Positions 1 through 5,919 of a stretch of 11,306 nt of DNA are shown here, piece after piece. A model generated the notes under the pieces. It was not told where the DNA came from and made no database searches. It was given only the letters and a program-made list of their open reading frames with translations. Position numbers and translations under genes: made by a program. Source of the DNA: Rickettsiales bacterium (GTDB lineage Bacteria; Pseudomonadota; Alphaproteobacteria; Rickettsiales; JANQQO01); NCBI GenBank assembly GCA_028289305.1, contig JANQQO010000151.1, positions 1 through 11,306 on the forward strand, read 5' to 3'. The first letter of the stretch is position 1. Each line of letters starts with the position of its first letter.

Positions 1-289
1 CCGCTTTTTGCGCCAGCTTCTTCTTAATCTGGCGTTTTAGCTTAGCGGCACCGTCGGTCAGCTTGCTATCCGGCGTCTTCAGCAAGAATGGATCCAGCCC
101 ACCGTTATGGTCGATCGAGCGCAGGGTGCTCATCGCCACACTCAGGCTCACAGGCTTGCCTAGTGCTTCGCTAATCAAGGAAACAGACTGAATATTCGGC
201 AAGAAGCGACGGCGTGTTTTGCGCTGTGAGTGCGAAACATTATTGCCGGCGAGCACGCCTTTCCCTGTCAAGTCACACCGTTTTGCCAT
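1..289 (-). CDS. rpmB: 50S ribosomal protein L28 (3' end cut by window edge)
   Basis: Structural protein of the large ribosomal subunit. Reading the minus strand from ATG at 289 gives 96 codons with no stop before the window edge. The N-terminus MAKRCDLTGKGVLAGNN, followed by SHSQRKTRRRFLPN, is the standard L28 opening. The later LRSIDHNGGLD, FLLKTPDSKL and LKRQIKKK segments match the alphaproteobacterial form, which usually runs to just under or about 100 residues, so only a few codons and the stop should be missing. A GGAG ribosome binding site lies 7 nt before the ATG (297-300). It is downstream of pyrD on the same strand but has its own promoter-like sequence at 394-422, giving a leader of about 100 nt. 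The short frame open on the opposite strand here is a shadow. Confidence 0.96.
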   Translation of the reverse strand, partial: MAKRCDLTGKGVLAGNNVSHSQRKTRRRFLPNIQSVSLISEALGKPVSLSVAMSTLRSIDHNGGLDPFLLKTPDSKLTDGAAKLKRQIKKKLAQKA

Positions 290-393
290 GGCCTTACTCC
301 TTACAACTACCCGTGTTAGCTTGCCTATTTTTGCGGAGTGTGAATGATCCGCATGTGGCCGTGAACGCATATGCACGCGTCCGATGGGCGCGG

Positions 394-422
394 AAGGTAC
401 TCAAAATCATGCATAAGGTCAA
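394..422 (-). promoter_or_regulatory. Predicted housekeeping-sigma promoter of rpmB
   Basis: On the minus strand TTGACC (417-422) is followed after exactly 17 nt by TACCTT (394-399). The -35 box matches the TTGACA consensus at five of six positions and is preceded by C, as is common in alphaproteobacteria; the -10 box is a looser match. Transcription would start near 387, about 98 nt before the rpmB ATG. The element sits directly after the pyrD stop codon, where a promoter for the ribosomal gene would be expected. It is inferred from the sequence only. Confidence 0.6.
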
Positions 423-426
423 GGAG

Positions 427-444
427 AAAAGGCACACCCTGCCT
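427..444 (-). terminator. Possible weak terminator after pyrD
   Basis: On the minus strand AGGCA (440-444) can pair with TGCCT (430-434) across a five-base loop, followed by a short run of T (427-430). The hairpin overlaps the pyrD stop codon and ends just before the rpmB -35 box. The stem is only five base pairs and the T run is short and interrupted, so termination would be partial at best and some pyrD transcripts could read on into rpmB. Confidence 0.25.
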
Positions 445-1519
445 ACTTTTTTGCATCCACCCCTATCGCCTCGGAAATATGCGTAAATCCATCGCCTGTG
501 AGTAAGTCAACCAGTTCTTGGTTGATACGGGTGACCACATCAAACCCCTCATAAATGAGCGCGGTATAAAGCTGCACTAGTGACGCGCCGGCGCGAATCT
601 TCTGATACGCCTCCTGCACGGTAAACACACCGCCTACACCAATCAGCGGCAACGCACCCTGCGTCAGGCGATACATCTGCTGCAACACAGCGGTGGAAGG
701 AGCAAAGAGCGGCTTCCCGCTTAAGCCCCCTTGTTCATTAGCGCGCGTGTTTTGCAGGTGTTCGCGATGGCCTATGGTAGTATTCCCCACAATCAACCCA
801 TCTACCTGGTGCTGCAGCACTACCTCAGCAATCGCTGCTTGCTCTTCTGCTGTTACATCCGGGGCGATTTTGACCAGGAGCGGTGGTGCCGGCCCGCGAT
901 CGTGCAGAGATTCCATCGTGTTTTGAATCTTCTCTAGCAATTCCGCTAAGGCATTGCTTTTCTGCAATTCTCTAAGGCCTGGTGTGTTGGGTGAAGAAAT
1001 ATTCACCGTCACATAATCCGCCACCGCATAAACCTTTTCCAGCAAAGCGCAATAATCCTCCGCCGCGTCTTCGGTATCTTTATTTTTACCAATATTAATG
1101 CCCAGAACAACGGGTGAGCCTATATTCCGGTTCTTCCAGCGCTGGAAGTTTTTCAAAAATGCCTCAATGCCCACATTGTTAAACCCGCAGCGATTAATAA
1201 TCGCCTGATCCTCCATAAGCCTGAACAGGCGCGGCCTTGCGTTGCCTGATTGGGGTTTGGGCGTTACCGTGCCAAGTTCCAAGAACCCAAAGCCCTGGCG
1301 CGCAAGTCCCTGTAACGCCTCGGCATTTTTATCAAACCCGGCTGCCAGGCCAATCGGGCTGGTAAAGCTGAGACCCCAGAGCTGTTGTCGCAACGCAGGT
1401 GCATCACAATCAGGCTGTGCTGGCACCCAGCCGCGCTTTAGCGCACGGATCACCAGATCATGCGCCGCCTCTTCTGGCAGTTTATGCAGTATATGTGTGG
1501 CAAATCGGTTTATCGACAT
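443..1519 (-). CDS. pyrD: Dihydroorotate dehydrogenase (quinone), class 2
   Basis: Oxidises dihydroorotate to orotate in pyrimidine synthesis, using FMN and passing electrons to membrane quinone. The class 2 signature is clear: GLAAGFDKNAEAL, then LELGTVTPKPQSGN and NRCGFNNVG near the FMN site. NISSPNTPGLRELQ contains the class 2 catalytic serine (residue 176 from the ATG used here, close to Ser175 of the E. coli enzyme). Further on are VKIAPD, GNTT, GGLSGKPLF, and the phosphate-binding GVGGV with LVQLYTALIYEG. The N-terminal helix (NRFATHILHKLPEEAAHDLV) is the membrane/quinone-associating extension that class 1 enzymes lack. I chose ATG at 1519, giving 358 residues, the usual class 2 size. 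The frame is open up to TTG at 1540, but that start has no ribosome binding site and would add seven atypical residues. A GGAG lies 15 nt before the ATG, rather far, so the exact start is less certain than the function. It is divergent from the pilus-linked TPR gene. Confidence 0.97.
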   Translation of the reverse strand: MSINRFATHILHKLPEEAAHDLVIRALKRGWVPAQPDCDAPALRQQLWGLSFTSPIGLAAGFDKNAEALQGLARQGFGFLELGTVTPKPQSGNARPRLFRLMEDQAIINRCGFNNVGIEAFLKNFQRWKNRNIGSPVVLGINIGKNKDTEDAAEDYCALLEKVYAVADYVTVNISSPNTPGLRELQKSNALAELLEKIQNTMESLHDRGPAPPLLVKIAPDVTAEEQAAIAEVVLQHQVDGLIVGNTTIGHREHLQNTRANEQGGLSGKPLFAPSTAVLQQMYRLTQGALPLIGVGGVFTVQEAYQKIRAGASLVQLYTALIYEGFDVVTRINQELVDLLTGDGFTHISEAIGVDAKK

Positions 1520-1540
1520 GACGCTATAAGACAACTCCAA

Positions 1541-1659
1541 CAGCGGTTATACACAACATATAGAAAGTTTTATCCTTTGCATACATAGATATTGAATTTT
1601 TAGCTGTAAAAATATTTTTAGCGGTATATAGTGGCCCTAACCATTGTTGGGAATGTGGT
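1541..1659. promoter_or_regulatory. AT-rich divergent regulatory region with nested palindromes
   Basis: This region separates pyrD (minus) from the TPR-pilT-pilU operon (plus) and must hold both promoters. Its centre is much richer in A+T than the genes. ATTTTTA (1596-1602) is mirrored by TAAAAAT (1607-1613), which overlaps a second ATTTTTA (1614-1620). The overlap TAAAAATATTTTTA (1607-1620) is a perfect 14-bp palindrome, and ATTTTTAGC occurs twice as direct repeats 18 bp apart (1596-1604, 1614-1622). TATATA at 1625-1630 could be a -10 box for the TPR operon, but no convincing -35 sits at the right distance. No pyrD promoter could be assigned. The palindromes could be an operator, a curved-DNA element or an UP element. 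Confidence 0.4.
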
Positions 1660-2868
1660 GTGTACATGATATATAGGTTTTCGTCTTTTTTTACAAAAGG
1701 CTGTCATTGGTCGTTTTGTCGTATATTGTGCCTCGCCTTGGCGATATTTGTCGCCTATCCTTCTTTCGTAACAGCAGCAGAATTCACCGTGATGCCCGCT
1801 GGTAACGCGCGGCAGAATGAGGTCGTCTTCCGCTCCAATGACGTTATACGCCAAGAACGCCAGGTCATACAGAAAAAAGCACGGCAAAAGCCTAGCTCAG
1901 CCCAAGGAGTGCGCTACCGTCCTTTAGAGAATGATCCCCGCCTGGATCCGCTCGATAATGGCTATGAAAACTGGCTGCAGGGCGTGCGCGGCGATGAGAC
2001 CCCGCCGGAAGAGATCGATCCCATCTATGAAGCCTATATCAAAAACATCAGCCCTATCTTATTTTCTCTAGGCGAGAAGCGCCTTTCTGATGAAACCCGC
2101 GATGTACTGCAAAGCATTCCCGCTGACCAATTTAAATCGATCGTGCGGCCCTTTGAGCCTAAAAACCCTGTCGATATTGCCCATGGAGACCTCATTGACC
2201 CATTCCCAACACCCAATGAAAATGTCGATGAGACAATTGGTGAAGATGCTGGCTTGCGTATTGCCGTGTCAGAAACCGATACCCAGCTCGCACGCACGCT
2301 AGAAATGGGCTATGACGCCCTGCTTTCTGGGCAAATTGCTGGGGCCATATCGCTCTATAAACGCGTATTGGATCAGGAGCCGGAGAATACACAAGCCCTG
2401 TTCGGCCTTGCCACCAGCTATCACCGCGGTGGTCAGCTAGAAGAAGCGCGAGAGGTGTATATCCAGCTCTTAAGCTACGATCCGAATAATTGGCCGGCGA
2501 TGAATAACTTTTTGGTACTAGCCGGAGAAGAAGCACCAGAGGATGCGCTTAAAGAGCTTAAAAAACTCGAGCAAATCAACCCAGAATTCAGTCCCATAGC
2601 CGCACAGATCGGCATGATCTATGTACAACAAGGCGAATTGGAAGATGGGATAAAATATCTAACAAGGGCTGTCATTTTGTCTCCAGATAATTTATCATAT
2701 AGGTACAATTTAGCGGTAGTATTAGACCATGTGGGATATAAAAAGCAGGCAGCTCGGTTATATAGACAATTATTGGAGGCGAACACAAAAGGCCAAGAAT
2801 TGCCTGAATCCAGGCAGACCATCCAAGAGCGCCTTGCTTATATCTCCTCGCGCCGGCTCATTCGTTAA
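1660..2868 (+). CDS. Secreted TPR-repeat protein, probable pilus accessory factor
   Basis: A 402-residue protein with an N-terminal export signal: a basic stretch up to R21, a hydrophobic core ILCLALAIFVAYPSFV, and a likely signal peptidase I site at VTA-A-EF (about residue 39-40). There is no lipobox, so it should be soluble and periplasmic. Residues 45-205 are charged, proline-rich and of no recognised family. Residues 211-380 form about five tetratricopeptide repeats, for example GQIAGAISLYKRVLDQEPEN, GQLEEAREVYIQLLSYDPNN and GELEDGIKYLTRAVILSPDN. TPR domains bind proteins; TPR proteins such as PilF/PilW and MshN serve pilus assembly or secretin placement, and the neighbouring pilT (20 nt downstream) suggests a similar role here. 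Orthology to any of these is not shown. GTG at 1660 has GGGA 7 nt upstream; ATG at 1666 is the alternative start. Codons 328-367 are unusually AT-rich. Confidence 0.85.
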   Translation: MYMIYRFSSFFTKGCHWSFCRILCLALAIFVAYPSFVTAAEFTVMPAGNARQNEVVFRSNDVIRQERQVIQKKARQKPSSAQGVRYRPLENDPRLDPLDNGYENWLQGVRGDETPPEEIDPIYEAYIKNISPILFSLGEKRLSDETRDVLQSIPADQFKSIVRPFEPKNPVDIAHGDLIDPFPTPNENVDETIGEDAGLRIAVSETDTQLARTLEMGYDALLSGQIAGAISLYKRVLDQEPENTQALFGLATSYHRGGQLEEAREVYIQLLSYDPNNWPAMNNFLVLAGEEAPEDALKELKKLEQINPEFSPIAAQIGMIYVQQGELEDGIKYLTRAVILSPDNLSYRYNLAVVLDHVGYKKQAARLYRQLLEANTKGQELPESRQTIQERLAYISSRRLIR

Positions 2869-2888
2869 CACACAGGCGTAGTGACGTT

Positions 2889-4001
2889 ATGGAGATCACG
2901 GAATTACTGATCCATACCAAGAAGAATAACTCTTCTGACTTGCATCTAGCCTCAATGCACCCGCCGGTGATGCGCATTCACGGCGAAATGTTGCCGTTGA
3001 AAACTGATAAGCTCACGCCTGATGACGTGAAATCACTGCTCTATGCGGTGATGACGGAAAATCAGCGCGCTGATTATGAACGCGATATGGAGCTCGATTT
3101 TGCAATCCAGTTTGGTGATGATCTCCGTTTCCGTGTTAATGCGTTTAATACGATCAGCGGCCCTTCTGCCGTATTCCGGAATATTCCCACCAAAGTATTG
3201 ACCCTCGAAGAGCTTAATATGCCAGAGGTGCTCAAGAAGATGTCGATGCTTAAAAAGGGACTCATCTTGGTGACGGGCCCAACGGGTAGTGGAAAGAGTA
3301 CTACACTGGCTGCTATGGTCGATCACGTGAACTCTAATTCTGCAAAACATATTCTCACCGTGGAAGACCCTGTGGAATTTGTCCACAAATCGAAGAAGAG
3401 TCTCGTGAACCAGCGCGAGCTAGGCAGCAATACTGTCTCGTTCTCCCGGGCGCTGAAGAGCGCGCTGCGTGAAGATCCTGATGTTATTCTCGTTGGTGAG
3501 TTGCGTGACCTTGAAACGATTCAGCTCGCACTCACCGCCGCAGAAACTGGGCACTTGGTGATGGGCACCCTCCACACCAGCTCGGCGGCGAAAACTATTG
3601 ACCGTATCATTGACGTGTTCCCTGGTGCAGATAAAGCACTCATCCGTTCCATGTTGGCCGGCTCGCTGGAAGGAGTGATCGCACAGACCCTGCTTAAAAC
3701 CAGTGATAACAAAGGCCGTGTTGCCGCATTAGAAATTTTGATTGGCACACCGGCAGTGCGTAACTTGGTGCGTGAGGGCAAGGTGCCACAGATTTATTCC
3801 TTGCTGCAGATTGGCTCCAAAATGGGCATGCGTACGATGAAAGACAGCGTCTATGCGTTGCTGGAGAAAGGCGTGATTACCAATGAGGTGGCCAAATCCA
3901 CGCTCAACATGACAGAGGAAAATCAAAAAACCCAAGAAAAAGGCCCTGGCGCAGGGAAGGAACCTGCCGCCGCAGGCGCAGCAAATCAGGGAGATTTTTA
4001 A
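2889..4001 (+). CDS. pilT: Type IV pilus retraction ATPase PilT
   Basis: Cytoplasmic hexameric ATPase that depolymerises the pilus at the platform protein and powers twitching, DNA uptake or surface sensing. The order of motifs is that of PilT: an N-terminal PAS-like domain with SSDLHLASMHPP (15-26), Walker A GPTGSGKST (130-138), Asp box TVEDPVEF (157-164), Walker B with catalytic Glu204 in DVILVGELRD, and His box TGHLVMGTLHTSSA with His222 and His229. AVRNLVREGK (289-298) corresponds to the AIRNLIRE motif needed for retraction in PilT, and QIYSLLQIGSKMGMRTM follows. It lacks the four-cysteine motif of PilB/GspE enzymes. After residue 342 there is a 28-residue Glu/Lys then Ala/Gly-rich tail that looks disordered and is longer than in common PilT proteins. 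It sits 20 nt after the TPR gene with no strong ribosome binding site visible, which suggests translation coupled to the operon. Confidence 0.95.
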   Translation: MEITELLIHTKKNNSSDLHLASMHPPVMRIHGEMLPLKTDKLTPDDVKSLLYAVMTENQRADYERDMELDFAIQFGDDLRFRVNAFNTISGPSAVFRNIPTKVLTLEELNMPEVLKKMSMLKKGLILVTGPTGSGKSTTLAAMVDHVNSNSAKHILTVEDPVEFVHKSKKSLVNQRELGSNTVSFSRALKSALREDPDVILVGELRDLETIQLALTAAETGHLVMGTLHTSSAAKTIDRIIDVFPGADKALIRSMLAGSLEGVIAQTLLKTSDNKGRVAALEILIGTPAVRNLVREGKVPQIYSLLQIGSKMGMRTMKDSVYALLEKGVITNEVAKSTLNMTEENQKTQEKGPGAGKEPAAAGAANQGDF

Positions 4002-4004
4002 TAC

Positions 4005-5144
4005 ATGGAGTCGTTAGAGCCCTATTTGAAAGAAATGATCCGGCAGGATGCTTCGGATTTATATCTCACCGTTGGTTCCTCACCGAGCCTACGCGTGGAT
4101 GACAAAATCTATTCACTAGAAAAGCCGCCGCTAGAGCAAACAGATATTGATATCGTGATTGCCGATGTGCTCACCGATGAGCAGCGCTATGAGTTTGAAT
4201 CAAACCTGGAGCTCAACATCGCACTGATATCAGAGGCAGGAGAGCGCTTCCGTGCTAATTTCTTCCGCCAGCAGCACCATACCGGCATGGTGATCCGGCG
4301 CATTAAAACCGAAATCCCTACGGTGGAATCACTCAATCTACCGAAAGTATATCAAGATATCATCATGGAGCGCCGCGGGCTCGTATTGCTGGTGGGATCA
4401 GTCGGCTCGGGTAAATCCACCTCGCTTTCAGCTATGCTCGAGCATCGCAACATGAATGGGTCAGGGCACATCATTACCATCGAGGACCCTATTGAGTTTG
4501 TGCATGATCATAGCGGCTGTATCTTCACCCAGCGTGAGATCGGTATTGATACCTATTCCTACGGCATTGCCCTCAAAAACGCCCTGCGGCAAAGTCCGGA
4601 TGTCATTGTGATTGGGGAGATTCGTGATCGGGAAACCATGGAGAATGCGCTGCTATTCTGTGAAACTGGTCATCTCTGCTTGGCAACCCTACACGCGAAT
4701 AATTCGAATCAGGCGATTGAGCGCATTATGAATCTATTCCCTGAAGAGGCGCAGAAACAGGCGCTGATCACTCTGTCTCAGAACCTCAAAGCCATCTTTT
4801 CCCAGCGTTTGGTGGAAAATCTCGAAGGGGGCCGGTCTGTAGCGGTGGAAGTCCTCCTAAACCAGGCATTGGTACGGCAGTTTATCGAAGAGGGACAAAT
4901 CAAAGAAATTAAAGAAGTGATGGAAAAGAGCCGTGACCAAGGTATGCAGACCTTTGATCAGTGCCTGTTAGATCTCATCAACGCCGGCATCATCTCTGCG
5001 GAAATAGGGCTACGTGAGGCCGATAACCCCAGCAATCTACGCCTGAAGATTAACCAGAAGCGGGTGGGTGAAGTGGATTTATCGGATTCTTATGAGACAG
5101 ACAGAGAGCTGCCAAACCCGATCGATACCGAACAAAACTTCTAA
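4005..5144 (+). CDS. pilU: PilT-like accessory retraction ATPase PilU
   Basis: Paralogue of PilT that in Pseudomonas and Vibrio works together with PilT to increase retraction force. PilU features are strong: ASDLYLTVGSSPSLRVD near the N-terminus, HIITIEDPIEFVHDHSG (155-171), TQREIGIDTYSYGIALKNAL, catalytic Glu205 in VIVIGEIRDRETME, and ETGHLCLATLHANNSNQAIERI (His223, His230), which is close to a PilU fingerprint. The 379-residue length agrees with known PilU. Walker A reads GSVGSGKST (131-139) where PilU usually has G-A-T-G-S-G-K-S-T; the GxxxxGK[ST] pattern is kept, so ATP binding is expected. The PilT AIRNLIRE motif is replaced by ALVRQFIEEGQ. The start lies 3 nt after the pilT stop, and GGGAG inside the pilT end (3989-3993) is the ribosome binding site. 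Last gene of the plus-strand operon, ending 10 nt from the convergent ABC gene. Confidence 0.94.
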   Translation: MESLEPYLKEMIRQDASDLYLTVGSSPSLRVDDKIYSLEKPPLEQTDIDIVIADVLTDEQRYEFESNLELNIALISEAGERFRANFFRQQHHTGMVIRRIKTEIPTVESLNLPKVYQDIIMERRGLVLLVGSVGSGKSTSLSAMLEHRNMNGSGHIITIEDPIEFVHDHSGCIFTQREIGIDTYSYGIALKNALRQSPDVIVIGEIRDRETMENALLFCETGHLCLATLHANNSNQAIERIMNLFPEEAQKQALITLSQNLKAIFSQRLVENLEGGRSVAVEVLLNQALVRQFIEEGQIKEIKEVMEKSRDQGMQTFDQCLLDLINAGIISAEIGLREADNPSNLRLKINQKRVGEVDLSDSYETDRELPNPIDTEQNF

Positions 5145-5154
5145 GCCGGTCTCG
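5145..5154. other. Ten-base convergent gap between pilU and ABC gene
   Basis: The pilU stop codon ends at 5144 and the stop of the oppositely transcribed ABC ATPase gene begins at 5155. The ten bases between them cannot hold an intrinsic terminator, and no GC-rich hairpin with a T run is evident nearby. Transcripts from the two operons therefore probably overlap at their 3' ends, or rely on Rho or on opposing polymerases to terminate. Confidence 0.6.
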
Positions 5155-5889
5155 TTACTCGCCAATCGCCTTTAAGAATGCGCGCTCCAGCGATTGCTGC
5201 TTATACTTCTTCTTAAACGCATTCGGCGTGCCGGAGAACAATATCTGCCGATTATGGATCACCGCAATATCATTACAGATTTCATCAATATCAGAAAGAA
5301 TATGCGAGCTGAAGAAAATGGTGCGGCCATTTTTCGCGTAGTTCAGCAGATTTTCTTTCAGCAAAATGCGTGCCCGCGGGTCTAGCCCACTCATCGGCTC
5401 ATCCAGAATCAGCAATGGCGCTTCTGTCAGCAAGCCAGAGAGCAGCCCCAGCTTCTGCGTCATACCTTTGGAATATTTCGTAATCTTCAAATCCAGTGCT
5501 GCTGGGTCTAAATGCAGCATATCGGCATATTCCTCCGCCTTCTTCATATCAAGCTTCATCTTGTAGTAAGAAAGCGAGAGGGAGAGGAATTCTTTGCCTT
5601 TCAAGAAAGGAGAAGGCTGAAACTTTTCTGGCAAATACGCGATCTTCTTCCGCGTGCTGATCTTTTCAATATCACTGCCGAAGATTTTTACCGAGCCGGC
5701 ATCCTGCTCTAACAGGCCAAGAATAATCTTAATAATGGTGGTTTTTCCCACCCCGTTTAAGCCAATCAGGCCAAAAATCTCACCCTCTTTGATCGACAGC
5801 GAGAACCCATCCAGCACCTCCTTCGGCCCGAATGATTTATATACCGTATCAATATCCAGTGGTAAAAGCTTCGCGCTTGCTTTCGCCAT
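5155..5889 (-). CDS. ABC transporter ATP-binding protein (ABC-2/NatA type), pilus-linked
   Basis: A 244-residue nucleotide-binding subunit that would hydrolyse ATP as a dimer on a membrane permease. All motifs are visible: Walker A GLNGVGKTT (43-51), a Q-loop region YLPEKF with Glu88 in the Gln position, signature YSKGMTQKLGL (139-149), Walker B LLILDEP (159-165), D-loop SGLDP, and H-loop His196 in FFSSHIL. The SKGM signature and YLPE motif are common in ABC-2 exporters of the NatA/CcmA group. No permease is encoded next to it: upstream is the PilP-like gene (30 nt away) and downstream is convergent pilU. Myxococcus xanthus has a precedent in pilG-pilH-pilI, where PilH is an ABC ATPase needed for pili, but orthology is unproven. 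ATG at 5889 is preceded by an AAGGG ribosome binding site (5897-5901). The substrate is unknown. Confidence 0.93.
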   Translation of the reverse strand: MAKASAKLLPLDIDTVYKSFGPKEVLDGFSLSIKEGEIFGLIGLNGVGKTTIIKIILGLLEQDAGSVKIFGSDIEKISTRKKIAYLPEKFQPSPFLKGKEFLSLSLSYYKMKLDMKKAEEYADMLHLDPAALDLKITKYSKGMTQKLGLLSGLLTEAPLLILDEPMSGLDPRARILLKENLLNYAKNGRTIFFSSHILSDIDEICNDIAVIHNRQILFSGTPNAFKKKYKQQSLERAFLKAIGE

Positions 5890-5919
5890 ATTTCACCCTT
5901 TTCTTTGCAGTTAATACCA

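Noticed and set aside
214..486. A 90-codon plus-strand frame spanning rpmB, its promoter and the pyrD end
   Set aside because: It is antisense to conserved genes at both ends and crosses the rpmB promoter; the translation resembles no protein family.
1520..1540. Upstream TTG start for pyrD
   Set aside because: No ribosome binding site before it, and starting at ATG 1519 places the catalytic serine and N-terminal helix as in known class 2 enzymes.
5163..5196. Inverted repeat CAATCGC / GCGATTG as a terminator for pilU
   Set aside because: Seven base pairs with a 20-nt loop and no T run, inside the ABC coding region; likely chance.
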